Part shown: piece after piece, positions 15,201 through 24,330 of the stretch
Layout: each line of letters begins with the position of its first letter
Numbering within the stretch: the stretch's first letter is position 1
Origin: Candidatus Saccharimonadota bacterium
GTDB taxonomy: Bacteria; Patescibacteriota; Saccharimonadia; Saccharimonadales; Saccharimonadaceae
Direction of reading: 5' to 3'
Assembly: GCA_905372305.1 (NCBI GenBank)
Contig: CAJPOP010000001.1
Span: 62,001 to 126,000, forward strand
DNA: 64,000 nucleotides
Position numbers and translations under genes: made by a program
The notes under the pieces: model-generated
Seen by the model: the letters and a program-made list of their open reading frames with translations, nothing else
Told to the model about the DNA's origin: nothing
Databases searched by the model: none

Positions 15201-16853
15201 GTGCTGAAAGTGCTGCAAAAGCAGTATCACAACAGTATCAAGATGATTTACATTGATCCGCCGTATAACACTGGTAAAGATTTTGTCTATCCGGATAATT
15301 TCAAGGAAGGTTTGCAAAACTATCTGGAGTTTAGTCAGCAGGTAGACGAGGGTAACAAAAAGATCAGTACCAATACCGAAACCGCCGGCCGTTACCACAG
15401 CAACTGGCTGAATATGATGTATCCGCGTTTGAAGCTGGCGCGCAATTTGTTGACAGATGACGGGGTGATATTTATTTCGATTGATGACGCTGAGCAAGCC
15501 AATTTGAAGAAAATTTGTGATGAGATTTTCGGGGAAGGTAATTTTATTGCCTGTCTACCTACGATTATGAACCTAAAAGGAAATAACGATCAGTTTGGTT
15601 TTGCTGGCACACATGAATATACGTTAGTATATGCACGTAATAGAACGCAACTCATTTCTTTTAATGGTCTTCCTGTGGATAGTGAAGCTATGGACGAGTG
15701 GAACAAGGATGAACTCGGTCTATATAAAAAAGGTGCTCACCTAAAGAGTACTGGAGTCAATGCACCGCGAGAGAAGCGCCCGAATCTATTCTTTCCCCTT
15801 TACGTATCGCAAGATGACAGAGTGTCAGTTGTCCGTAAGTCTGTCAGCGATGAAGAAATATTACCAATTACTGATGGTAAAGAGATGTCGTGGCGTTGGA
15901 GTCGCGAAAAATTCTTAGCTCAACCGCACGACATTATTGTGAATCGCGGTGCGGATAATGTGATATCTATATATAAGAAGCAGCGACCATTCTTGGGCGA
16001 TGAACCTAGCGTAAAGCCCAAATCAACCTTTTACAAACCTGAATATAGCAGCGGTAATGGTACCGCCGTAGTAAAAGAACTCTTTGGCGGCGAAAAGTGT
16101 TTTGATAATCCAAAACCGACAAGACTCCTTTGTGATTTTATTACTTTGAGCTGCTCTCGATGCGATATTGTACTTGATTTATTTGCTGGCTCCGCAACTA
16201 CCGCTCATGCTGTCATGCAACTCAATGCCGAAGATGGCGGTAGTCGTAAGCACATCATGGTGCAGTTGCCTGAGCCGACCGATGAAAAGAGCGAGGCGTT
16301 CAAGGCTGGCTATAAAAAGATTAGTGATATTGCCCGCGAGCGTATCAATCGGGCGGGCGAAAAGATTAAGGCTGACTTTGCTGACAAGCTGGCTGAGCGT
16401 GATATACCGCTGGATGTTGGATATCGCACGTACAAACTGGCTGACACTAATTTCACCAAGTGGCAAAGTGCGCCGACGGGCGATTTGACAGAACTGCAGG
16501 CACGCTTAGACCTGATGCGCGAAAGTAGCAATGATAATGCTAGCGAGGAAGATTTGCTGGTGGAAGTGCTTTTGAAAATGGGATTGCCGCTGACTACGCG
16601 GACTAAAACCGTCGATGTCGATGGACTTCATGTACATCAAGTTGTGACTGAAGGCGATTCGTCAGAGGGCCAACCGGTGTTATATCTCAATGAACATACC
16701 AAGCCGACACTAGAGCAATTACGCACCATTATCACTGATCTGACTCCAAGTAAGTTTGTCATCCTCGACGATGCCTTCCAGGGCGACAACCAGCTCAAAA
16801 CCAATCTGGTCCAAACCTGTAAAAGCTATGATGTAGAGTTGTGGACGGTGTAG
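15201..16853 (+). CDS. Catalytic Mod fragment (possible GTG restart)
   Basis: The 550-codon remainder in the same frame as the N-terminal part. A GTG at 15201 is the first usable codon after the amber stop but has no convincing ribosome site. A product from here keeps DPPY (residues 19-22), the target-recognition region, the SAM motif and the C-terminal part, but lacks the GDNLEV segment that packs next to the active site. Activity of such a fragment is doubtful. It ends one base before the KilA-N gene. Confidence 0.6.
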   Translation: MLKVLQKQYHNSIKMIYIDPPYNTGKDFVYPDNFKEGLQNYLEFSQQVDEGNKKISTNTETAGRYHSNWLNMMYPRLKLARNLLTDDGVIFISIDDAEQANLKKICDEIFGEGNFIACLPTIMNLKGNNDQFGFAGTHEYTLVYARNRTQLISFNGLPVDSEAMDEWNKDELGLYKKGAHLKSTGVNAPREKRPNLFFPLYVSQDDRVSVVRKSVSDEEILPITDGKEMSWRWSREKFLAQPHDIIVNRGADNVISIYKKQRPFLGDEPSVKPKSTFYKPEYSSGNGTAVVKELFGGEKCFDNPKPTRLLCDFITLSCSRCDIVLDLFAGSATTAHAVMQLNAEDGGSRKHIMVQLPEPTDEKSEAFKAGYKKISDIARERINRAGEKIKADFADKLAERDIPLDVGYRTYKLADTNFTKWQSAPTGDLTELQARLDLMRESSNDNASEEDLLVEVLLKMGLPLTTRTKTVDVDGLHVHQVVTEGDSSEGQPVLYLNEHTKPTLEQLRTIITDLTPSKFVILDDAFQGDNQLKTNLVQTCKSYDVELWTV

Positions 16854-16854
16854 G

Positions 16855-17706
16855 ATGGCTGGAAAAATGATTGATCCACCGATGCAACTCAATAATACGT
16901 CAGTGAATGTGACGCAGATTAATGGTGAAGACTATATTTGTCTGACTGATATGGCAAAAAGTGCTGGTCAGGAGAGGGCCTTATTTAGCTGGATACGTAG
17001 TAAACATACTGTGGGGTTTTTGGGGTTATGGGAACAACTGCATAATCCAGATTTTAAACTACACGAATTCGTGTACTTTAAAGAACATGCTGGAGAAAAC
17101 AGCTTTAACCCGTCGATATCTGAGTGGATTGAAGCTACTGATGCTATAGGTATCATTACGAAACGTGGTCGCTATGGTGGGACATACGCTCACAAAGACA
17201 TTGCTTTTGAATTTGGTACTTGGCTAAGTCCTGAATTTAAACTTCATTTAATAACTGAGTATCAAGCACTGCAAGAGCGGCAAAATAAGCTTGCAGAGTG
17301 GACTGTTACTCGAGTGTTGAGTAGTGTGAATTATAAACTACATACGGATGCGATTAAAGAGTATATTATTCCTAATCTTTCTGACGGTGCTATACATAAG
17401 TACACTTACACGAACGAGGCGGATATGCTTAATCGAATTGTATTTGGTCAAAGTGCTAGTGAATGGAAACAGCAAAATCCTGCTTTGGCTACGAGCGGTA
17501 AAAATCAACGCGACTATGCGAGTGCGGGACAACTAATGATGTTGGCAAACCTCGAGAGTTTAAATTCGCACCTGATAGCCAATGGTGTTTCGCAAAACGA
17601 TAGGATTATTCAATTAGCACGAGAGGCTAAAAGACAGTATCAAACTTTCGTGGATATTGATAATATAACGCAACAAAATATAAAAAGGCTGAATCATGAA
17701 AATTAA
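16855..17706 (+). CDS. KilA-N domain protein inserted between mod and res
   Basis: A 283-residue protein with an N-terminal KilA-N DNA-binding domain (about 15-125): VNVTQINGEDYICLTDMAK, later FNPSISEWIEATDAIGI and a GRYGGTYAHKDIAFEFGTWLSP segment that is diagnostic of the family. The C-terminal half is helical and has no recognised domain. KilA-N proteins are best known from phages and viruses as regulators or antirepressors; related ORFs also occur within bacterial restriction loci. The ATG is one base after the mod stop and the gene overlaps res by 11 bases, so it belongs to the operon. Confidence 0.9.
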   Translation: MAGKMIDPPMQLNNTSVNVTQINGEDYICLTDMAKSAGQERALFSWIRSKHTVGFLGLWEQLHNPDFKLHEFVYFKEHAGENSFNPSISEWIEATDAIGIITKRGRYGGTYAHKDIAFEFGTWLSPEFKLHLITEYQALQERQNKLAEWTVTRVLSSVNYKLHTDAIKEYIIPNLSDGAIHKYTYTNEADMLNRIVFGQSASEWKQQNPALATSGKNQRDYASAGQLMMLANLESLNSHLIANGVSQNDRIIQLAREAKRQYQTFVDIDNITQQNIKRLNHEN

Positions 17707-20608
17707 ATACGATTCCAGCCAGCCGTTCCAGTTACAGGCCATCAGTGCTATTACAAGTGTTTTCGATGGTCAGCCTGAAGACGCTGATGCATTTGATGCA
17801 GTGTTGCGGTCGCGATCGGTGTATGGCGACCAGATCGGACTTTTCAATGAAATTGGTGCAATTGGTAATAATTTATTGCTTGATGATGACGCGATATTAG
17901 AAAATGTGAAGTCCATACAAAACGACAACGGTATCGAACCGGTTGAAAAGCTGAATGGTATGAACTTCAGTGTTGAGATGGAAACGGGTACTGGCAAAAC
18001 CTATGTATATTTACGCACAGCGCTGGAAATGGCGAAATTGTATGATTTTTCGAAGTTTATTATCATCGTGCCGAGCATTGCCATCAAAGAAGGCGTGAAA
18101 AGTAGCCTTGATGGCATGCGTGAGCACTTCACGCGTGAGATGGGGTATAGCCCGTACGAAGCATCGGTGTATGATGGTAAAAATCCAGAGGTGGTACAGA
18201 GCTATGCTACCAGCACTATGACACAGTTTATGGTTATGACAATTGATGCAATTCGCGGTAATAAGAACACGCGAGTGATTCATCAAGAACGCGACAAGCT
18301 AAATGGTATTGCCCCAATTGAATATCTGGCCGCTGTCAATCCGATTGTCATCATGGACGAGCCGCAAAAGATGGAAGGTGAGCTGTCGACTAGCGCGATT
18401 AATGATTTGAATCCAATGTGTACATTGCGTTATAGCGCCACGCATACTCACGAATACAACATGATGTATCGGCTTGATCCAGTTGATGCTCACCGAGAGA
18501 AGTTGGTGAAAAGCATCGTGGTGGCGAATGCTCAGCAAGAAGGTAGTGATGCTAAGCCGTATATCAAACTCATCGATGCGCGTAATACGCCGAAGCTTCA
18601 AGCTTATGTCGAAGTGTTGGTCCGCGATAAAAATGGCAATGTTGGTCGAAAACCGCTATGGGTTAATCATCATGACAAACTGGATATTCGCACTGGTAAT
18701 AGTATTTATGAAGGTTATACTATCAATGAAATTTCGACAGTTCCAGCGAGTGTGGAAGTTGGATCGCAAGGGATCCTGATGCTTGGTGAAAATTGGGGCG
18801 GCAATGAAGACCAGGTTATGCGCGAGATGATTCGTGTGACCATCTCCGAGCATATTAAGCGAGAATATTTATTACGCGACCAAGGTATTAAAGTGCTGAG
18901 TCTATTTTTTGTTGATAAAGTGGCGAGTTATCTAGAGTATGACGCTGACGGTAATATGGTTGACGGAAAATTTGCACGTTGGTTTGATGAATTGTACCAG
19001 GAAGAACGAAAAAAGAGCCGTTTTTATGAAGATATTATGCCTGAAGATCCAGGTGAAGTTCGAAAAGCATACTTTGCTGAGATGCGTAAGGGCGGTAAAA
19101 CAAGCTTTGTCGACAGCAAAGAGGGCAAGGGCAATGCACAAGATGAGTCGGCTTATGACCTAATCATGAAAGGTAAAGAAAAACTGCTCGATCAGGCAAA
19201 TCCGGTGCGGTTTATTTTTAGCCACTCAGCGCTGAAAGAGGGCTGGGATAACCCGAACGTATTTCAGATTTGTATGATGCGCGAGAGTGGAAGTGAAAAT
19301 GATCGCCGACAGACGATTGGACGGGGTCTGCGTTTGCCAGTACGTCAGGATGGTGCGCGAGTGTTTGACGAGCAGATCAATCAGCTGATGGTGGTCGCCA
19401 ATGAATCGTATCGTGATTTTGCGAATAATTTACAAAAGGAATATAAGAAAGCTGGTGTTAAGATTGGTTTTGTGCGGCGTAGTGAGTTTGCACGAATAGT
19501 GCTACACGATGATCCAAGTAGCACGCTGGGGCATCAGAGTTCAAATGAGATTTGGGAATGTTTGCGGCGTCGCAGCATGATTGATGATGAGGGTCGAGTG
19601 CTGGCGAATTTCGCACCGAATAATATTGGCTTTACGCTTGATTTACCTGGCGATCTGCAAAAATACCATGCCGAGGTGGTCGATATTATTGAGGGCTGTA
19701 AGATTGATAAATTTGTTAAGGACGCACGTAAAAAAGAGAAGATTCGTCCCAATAAAGAAGTTTTGTATAGTCCGCTACTTGAAGAATTGTGGAAGCGAAT
19801 TTCACATAAAACGACGTACCGTGTGGTATTTGACAACGGCCAGATTATTATGGCGGCCATCAATGCCATTAAAGCCAAGCCTGAGCTTAAACCATTGAGA
19901 ATTGAAGTGCAAAGACATAGGGTGCTTTTGAGGCGTGGCGGTGTTCATAATGATGGTATGGTTGGCGAAGCAACCCGTGACTTGGCAGGAACGTTTGAGT
20001 TGCCGGATATCATTTCTGAGTTGCAGGATAGTACTGGTCTCACTCGACAAACAATTGTTGACATTTTGATTGGTAGCGATCGGTTGCATGAGTTCTTAAA
20101 AAACCCGTACGACTATGTGCAAATGGTGAAAAGCGCAATTAAGTCGGTGCTGGCGCAGGTCGTGGTGGACGGTGTTGAGTATGAAAAGATGGGCGAGCGT
20201 AATTATGAACTCCGTAATTTCCAAAAAGATAGCGATGAAGAAGTCGAACGATTTATTGATCGGTTGTATCAAGTTAAAAATCAACAAAAAACAGTGACAG
20301 ATAGATTAGTGCTGGATTCGGCGACCGAACAAAAGTTTGCTGAATATTTGGATAGCCGTGAAGATATTAAATTATTCCTCAAGTTACCGTCGAAATTTAC
20401 TATACCGACGCCAGTTGGTGACTACAATCCAGACTGGGCAATTGTCAAAGAAGTCAATGGTGTAGAAAAAATATATATGGTGCGTGAGACAAAGAACGGT
20501 GGTGAGCGCGAAGATGAGTTGCATAAAATTGCTTGCGCCAAGAAACATTTTGAGACAATTGGTATGCGTGATTACGCTAAGTCAACACCTGATGATTGGC
20601 GGGTGTAA
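17696..20608 (+). CDS. res: Type III restriction enzyme Res subunit
   Basis: A 970-residue, apparently intact Res. The SF2 motor has Walker A ETGTGKT (96-102), the type III-specific Walker B variant DEPQ (221-224) and motif VI QTIGRGLRLPV. The C-terminal PD-(D/E)XK nuclease is visible as Asp 913 (NPDW) and Glu 931/Lys 933 (RETK). Res cuts only in complex with Mod, after ATP-driven translocation or sliding between two unmodified sites. It overlaps the KilA-N gene by 11 bases. An intact Res beside a mod gene broken by one amber codon is the notable feature. Confidence 0.95.
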   Translation: MKIKYDSSQPFQLQAISAITSVFDGQPEDADAFDAVLRSRSVYGDQIGLFNEIGAIGNNLLLDDDAILENVKSIQNDNGIEPVEKLNGMNFSVEMETGTGKTYVYLRTALEMAKLYDFSKFIIIVPSIAIKEGVKSSLDGMREHFTREMGYSPYEASVYDGKNPEVVQSYATSTMTQFMVMTIDAIRGNKNTRVIHQERDKLNGIAPIEYLAAVNPIVIMDEPQKMEGELSTSAINDLNPMCTLRYSATHTHEYNMMYRLDPVDAHREKLVKSIVVANAQQEGSDAKPYIKLIDARNTPKLQAYVEVLVRDKNGNVGRKPLWVNHHDKLDIRTGNSIYEGYTINEISTVPASVEVGSQGILMLGENWGGNEDQVMREMIRVTISEHIKREYLLRDQGIKVLSLFFVDKVASYLEYDADGNMVDGKFARWFDELYQEERKKSRFYEDIMPEDPGEVRKAYFAEMRKGGKTSFVDSKEGKGNAQDESAYDLIMKGKEKLLDQANPVRFIFSHSALKEGWDNPNVFQICMMRESGSENDRRQTIGRGLRLPVRQDGARVFDEQINQLMVVANESYRDFANNLQKEYKKAGVKIGFVRRSEFARIVLHDDPSSTLGHQSSNEIWECLRRRSMIDDEGRVLANFAPNNIGFTLDLPGDLQKYHAEVVDIIEGCKIDKFVKDARKKEKIRPNKEVLYSPLLEELWKRISHKTTYRVVFDNGQIIMAAINAIKAKPELKPLRIEVQRHRVLLRRGGVHNDGMVGEATRDLAGTFELPDIISELQDSTGLTRQTIVDILIGSDRLHEFLKNPYDYVQMVKSAIKSVLAQVVVDGVEYEKMGERNYELRNFQKDSDEEVERFIDRLYQVKNQQKTVTDRLVLDSATEQKFAEYLDSREDIKLFLKLPSKFTIPTPVGDYNPDWAIVKEVNGVEKIYMVRETKNGGEREDELHKIACAKKHFETIGMRDYAKSTPDDWRV

Positions 20609-20610
20609 AT

Positions 20611-21252
20611 ATGTTGATAAAGAGTTGTGAAATAGCTTCAGGAGAATGTGTGAACAAGCCAAACAAAACCATCACCATAGCTCGCGCTATCATCCGCATC
20701 GGTGATGCCGCCAGGAATGCTAATGATTATAGTTTGCTGGGCGCGCTGCATGAAATGGTGGAGCAATTGTCGCAGCATGGCGTTAAAGACACTGACGTCG
20801 ATATGGATTTGCTGCTGGAATATGTCGAGGCGGCGGATGGTTGCGACTACTGCCGTGTTGGTGATGGCAAGGATAGCGTTGACGAATTAACAACAAAAAT
20901 CAATCAGCAGCTAGCACGTCGCGGTCAGGCGCAGGTGGAAGCGAGCGGCCAGTCGGTGCTGAAATTTGAGCCGCTGGTTCATCTGGTAACGGCGGCGTAT
21001 GCCAAGAATGAAAATGGTGTGACGTCGGGCTTATCAATAACGCTGGTCGTCAATCAGGACGGTTCGGTGGATCTGTCGCGCGACCATTTTTTGAACGCAG
21101 AATTGCTGGATTATTTTGATGAAAATCGACCAGTTAATTGGCGTTCGGTCGAGCGTGATTTGCCGTCAAAGTTGCATGGCTATAATTTGGTAGCAGGTTC
21201 GGCAGAAGTGCAGGAGATTTTGCCGCGAGAGTTGGAGGCGATATCGTTTTAA
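20611..21252 (+). CDS. Unknown protein, last gene of the type III R-M operon
   Basis: About 213 residues, no recognised family. ATG at 20611 is 2 bases after the res stop; an alternative GTG at 20650 has AGGAG at 20640-20644 and would give a 200-residue product, so the start is uncertain. There is a helical N-terminal part, a CDYC pair in the middle, and a C-terminal beta-rich part (VTSGLSITLVVNQDGSVDLSR). No signal peptide or membrane segment. Its position suggests a role linked to restriction-modification, perhaps regulation or inhibition of Res, but nothing in the sequence proves it. Confidence 0.7.
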   Translation: MLIKSCEIASGECVNKPNKTITIARAIIRIGDAARNANDYSLLGALHEMVEQLSQHGVKDTDVDMDLLLEYVEAADGCDYCRVGDGKDSVDELTTKINQQLARRGQAQVEASGQSVLKFEPLVHLVTAAYAKNENGVTSGLSITLVVNQDGSVDLSRDHFLNAELLDYFDENRPVNWRSVERDLPSKLHGYNLVAGSAEVQEILPRELEAISF

Positions 21253-21291
21253 GATGATATACCTTGTAATGTTGTAGGAAATCAATTTTGT

Positions 21292-21336
21292 TAAGTATTC
21301 GCCTTGTATATGTAAACAAAAAACGCCGAATACTTA
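21292..21336. repeat. Perfect 10-bp inverted repeat closing the R-M operon
   Basis: TAAGTATTCG (21292-21301) and CGAATACTTA (21327-21336) form perfect arms around a 25-nt loop, between the last R-M gene and the HEPN gene. There is no U-run, so it is not a classical terminator. An operator for the promoter immediately downstream is possible. Confidence 0.6.
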
Positions 21337-21351
21337 CATCGTAAATTGGTT

Positions 21352-21357
21352 TATAAT
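21352..21357 (+). promoter_or_regulatory. -10 element (TATAAT) of the HEPN gene
   Basis: TATAAT lies 7 nt before GTG 21365 and 10 nt before ATG 21368. No ribosome-binding site is present, so a leaderless or near-leaderless start is likely. Confidence 0.55.
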
Positions 21358-21367
21358 TAATAGGGTG

Positions 21368-22369
21368 ATGAATCAAGAGAGAAATTATAGGTTAGAATTC
21401 TTAGTCGAGGCAAATACTTGGTCAGAGGTCGTTAAGATTTTTAAGTCTGATCTTGGTATAGATAATGAGAAACAGAATGTAAAAGATTTTCAGACAAACA
21501 ACACGTTTCTCGTGCATGTGAACATGAAAAATTCGGCCATAAGCGAAGAATTTTACAAGAAGATTGCTAAGTCTAGACAGATTGCTTTGGTTTATGATCC
21601 AAAAGGGGCGAATATAAGAAATAATATTATGGATACTGTGGACTCAGTAGAACATAATTTAAGAATAATTCTTCTAAATATAAATGAGGTAATTGATGAT
21701 TATTTCCGTTACTTTAAAAATACTTATGCAAAAGACTTTGCTAAAGGCAAGAACTTAATAAAAATAGATGACCTAAATCCATTAACATCTTATCTTACGT
21801 TGGGGGATGTTATCCAAGTACTATCTGCGGATATATCATTGAACAACAAAAACTTAACAGCAGAAGATATGATGTCTATTTTTAAAGACCACTCTGACAT
21901 AAATGACATAAAGCATGAACTTAGCGAAAGAGTTAAACCCTGTACTGTTTGGGATCAAATTGATAAGCAGATACTAAAAAAAGGTATAAAATGGGAGGAT
22001 ATAAAGGGCGATTTAGGAAAGATTGAGAAGATTCGTAATAAAGCGGCTCATTTCAGGGTAGTTACAGAATCTGATCTAAAGGATGTTAGAAAGTCGGCAA
22101 ATTCTATAAATAAAAAGATTGCAATCAGACACCATCCGTCAAAAGAAGAAATAAAAAGCCTTCAAGAGTCCATAAAAGGGTCTGAGATTCTAAATAATTT
22201 ATTGAAACCTAGTGTTCAGTGGATAACGACACATCAACAATATTTTGAGAAACTTCAGTCTCAAAACATTAAAACTCTCCAGCAAGCTATTCAAACCGCA
22301 GCTTTGCCGCAGATCAATATTCCTCCAAGTATATTGAATGAATCAGATAGAGATGAGCTTGTTGAGTAA
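21368..22369 (+). CDS. HEPN-motif protein of unknown family
   Basis: About 333 residues, mostly helical. The only firm clue is IRNKAAHFR, an RN-x3-H motif (Arg 224, His 229 counting from the GTG at 21365), the Rx4-6H signature of HEPN ribonucleases, preceded by helices with VEHNLRIILLNINEVIDDYF. Many HEPN proteins are RNA-cutting toxins or defence effectors. The N-terminal 80 residues may form a separate sensor domain. The gene is distinctly AT-rich with many ATA codons and stands alone behind its own promoter at the end of the defence stretch, which suggests acquisition. The partner or trigger is unknown. Confidence 0.75.
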   Translation: MNQERNYRLEFLVEANTWSEVVKIFKSDLGIDNEKQNVKDFQTNNTFLVHVNMKNSAISEEFYKKIAKSRQIALVYDPKGANIRNNIMDTVDSVEHNLRIILLNINEVIDDYFRYFKNTYAKDFAKGKNLIKIDDLNPLTSYLTLGDVIQVLSADISLNNKNLTAEDMMSIFKDHSDINDIKHELSERVKPCTVWDQIDKQILKKGIKWEDIKGDLGKIEKIRNKAAHFRVVTESDLKDVRKSANSINKKIAIRHHPSKEEIKSLQESIKGSEILNNLLKPSVQWITTHQQYFEKLQSQNIKTLQQAIQTAALPQINIPPSILNESDRDELVE

Positions 22370-22382
22370 ATTAGATTGAATT

Positions 22383-22613
22383 ATGAAAATCTCCATCCTC
22401 CTAAAACCCAACTCCCGTCACCGCGAAGAGGTAGTGGCTGGTGATAATGGCTCGCTGACGATTTATACCAAGGCGCCGGCTATTGAGGGGCGGGCGAATT
22501 TGGCGGCGGTGAAACTGCTGGCAAAACATTTTGGCGTATCCTCGTCAAAGGTAAAATTACTACGCGGCGCAACTTCGAAATACAAGGTTTTTGAAGTAGA
22601 TAAGTCAGAATAG
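22383..22613 (+). CDS. DUF167/YggU family protein
   Basis: A 76-residue protein matching the small DUF167 (YggU, UPF0235) family: LLKPNSRHREEV at the N-terminus, the conserved APAIEGRANLAAVKLLAKHF core, then VKLLRGATSKYKVFEV. The family is widespread in bacteria, archaea and eukaryotes without an assigned activity. Composition returns to the GC-richer host type here, so this gene marks the right edge of the acquired block. No strong ribosome site is seen before the ATG. Confidence 0.9.
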   Translation: MKISILLKPNSRHREEVVAGDNGSLTIYTKAPAIEGRANLAAVKLLAKHFGVSSSKVKLLRGATSKYKVFEVDKSE

Positions 22614-22650
22614 CCGCTGTAACGAGCAGCCGTAACACCCAGCTATAATC

Positions 22651-24204
22651 CTACGGATATCCAGCTCCCGCAGTCATATTGCCGAGTAGTCCCTGTACTG
22701 TCACAAACGAATACCCCTGCTGTTTCAGCGCGCTAAGGATACACGGCACGGCACCGACTGACGTTTGGTGAATGTCGTGCATCAAGATGATGGCTCCAGG
22801 GTGGGCGCCAGCGACGGCGCGCGAGCAGACGATTTCGCTATTACGGTCAGCCCAGTCGCGGGTGTCGACCGACCATAAGATTGACGACATGCCGCGCAGG
22901 CGAAGCTGCTCCAAGACAGCGCCGTTGACCGCACCGTACGGCGGGCGCAAAATAGCCGGTGTGATGCCGGTGGCTTGCTTGATGGCGTCATTGGTGCGGT
23001 CGATTTCGCCAGCAATTTGGTCAACTGATAGTTTTGGTAATTCTGGGTGTGACCACGAGTGATTACCCAACTGGTGACCACGCGCATGGATGCTGCGTAC
23101 GACGTTGGCTTGGCTGGAAACTTTGCTACCAATCAAGAAGAAGGTGGCTTTAGCACCATGCTGATCCAAAATATCCAATAGCTGTGCGGTGTACGGGCCT
23201 GGGCCATCGTCAAATGTTAAGGCAATTACTTTACCTCCAGAATTCGCGGCTGTCGGCGCAGCAGGCGCTGGTGTTGGTTTTGGCTCGGGCGGTTTAGGGA
23301 TATTAGCTAGCTTCCGGGCTGTCGGATTTTGCAGATATTTGGCAACGGCGGCGATCGGCACTTTGATCGTCATTTCGCCGTAGGCTGATGGCAGCAGTGA
23401 CGCCTGCCCGATTGGCCAAGCTAAACTATTGCCGCCATCGGTAATAACGAAATTCGACAAGGTTTCCTGGGTGATCGTTTCACTGAGATCCAGCTCTGCT
23501 TGCCGGCGCTGCTTGATGGTTTCTTTGAGATTATTTCGGGCAGCTGCCACGATTTCCTCAGCCGCTTTCTCTGATTGCTCGGTCAAATCGCTCAAGCTAA
23601 TCACCTCGCCAGATTTTTTATCAAACGTCCAAAAATGCGTCAGCGACACCGGATGCGCGCCGTGCATATCTTGCTTGATATTGACAATAATCGATAAAGC
23701 TACTGAATTATTATGGGTGACTTGGTAGCTGATTGTCTCGGTCAGCGGCTGGTCGAATGTCAGAATATTGGTGGCGGCATAGCGGAAGTCGCTGTCAGCG
23801 CGGTCAATTGCCTGCGCGACGGTCTTGTTAATCTTATTGTTTTTCGTCAGCGGATATTCAATCGAAACTTTCTCGCGGTTAGTCTGGCGCGTTACGAATT
23901 TAGAACGAATGCCGGAGTAGCGCGAATCGGTGAAATAGTATTGCTCGTCAGACAAAGCAGTCGGGCGGCGCGGTGACAGCTGGTTAAAGTATGCGTAAAC
24001 CAGCCCCGATAAAACCGTTGCCATTGCCGTCAATAACAATATCGCTATCAGCGCGTTTCGCCATTTGGCGGGCTTGGTTTTTATTTTTGCTGCGCGGCGG
24101 GCATGTTTGGTTTTGGCTGTTTTATTGCTAGCTGATTTAGGCTTATCGGTTTTGCTCGCCGGTGATTTCGCTGGCGGCTTCCTTAGTGATTTTTTGGCAG
24201 GCAT
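22651..24204 (-). CDS. Membrane-anchored polysaccharide deacetylase (PdaC/PgdA-like)
   Basis: A 517-residue surface enzyme. A Lys/Ala-rich cytosolic tail is followed by one transmembrane helix (about 50-70), then a DUF3298/RsiV-like domain (about 95-290), a Pro/Ala linker and a NodB domain (323-517). NodB motifs are intact: TFDDGP (330-335), HSWSHP (382-387, metal His), RPPYG (420-424), DTRDW (447-451) and LMHD (475-478). It should remove N-acetyl groups from peptidoglycan, which gives lysozyme resistance. Its leaderless -10 lies 6 nt upstream. It is a single-gene unit. Confidence 0.93.
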   Translation of the reverse strand: MPAKKSLRKPPAKSPASKTDKPKSASNKTAKTKHARRAAKIKTKPAKWRNALIAILLLTAMATVLSGLVYAYFNQLSPRRPTALSDEQYYFTDSRYSGIRSKFVTRQTNREKVSIEYPLTKNNKINKTVAQAIDRADSDFRYAATNILTFDQPLTETISYQVTHNNSVALSIIVNIKQDMHGAHPVSLTHFWTFDKKSGEVISLSDLTEQSEKAAEEIVAAARNNLKETIKQRRQAELDLSETITQETLSNFVITDGGNSLAWPIGQASLLPSAYGEMTIKVPIAAVAKYLQNPTARKLANIPKPPEPKPTPAPAAPTAANSGGKVIALTFDDGPGPYTAQLLDILDQHGAKATFFLIGSKVSSQANVVRSIHARGHQLGNHSWSHPELPKLSVDQIAGEIDRTNDAIKQATGITPAILRPPYGAVNGAVLEQLRLRGMSSILWSVDTRDWADRNSEIVCSRAVAGAHPGAIILMHDIHQTSVGAVPCILSALKQQGYSFVTVQGLLGNMTAGAGYP

Positions 24205-24210
24205 AGATAT

Positions 24211-24216
24211 AGTATA
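24211..24216 (-). promoter_or_regulatory. -10 element (TATACT) of the deacetylase gene
   Basis: On the minus strand TATACT ends 6 nt before the ATG, with no Shine-Dalgarno sequence. Confidence 0.55.
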
Positions 24217-24330
24217 GCATTTGTGATGTACTAGGGGTGCTGGGCTGCCTCTGAGACCTTTCTCTGCTTTTCTATCTGTCTAGACGCCAAAATCATTGAA
24301 AATATCAGTAAATTATAGTATAAAAAGGGA

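Larger units (their letters stand above)
14868..16853 (+). pseudogene. mod: Type III DNA methyltransferase (Mod) gene interrupted by an in-frame amber codon
   Basis: Reading through one TAG at 15183-15185 gives a 661-residue Mod with the usual order: an N-terminal part, a GDNLEVL motif, the catalytic DPPYNTG (from 15255), a target-recognition region (roughly 15550-16100), and the SAM motif DLFAGSATTAHA (near 16174). The TAG sits where family members have Glu (FI-E-GDN); GAG to TAG is a single G-to-T change. No frameshift or other lesion is visible and both halves keep good coding character. It is a recent nonsense mutation, a sequencing or assembly error, or a real on/off state. Without Mod, the downstream Res should be inactive. 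Confidence 0.85.
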
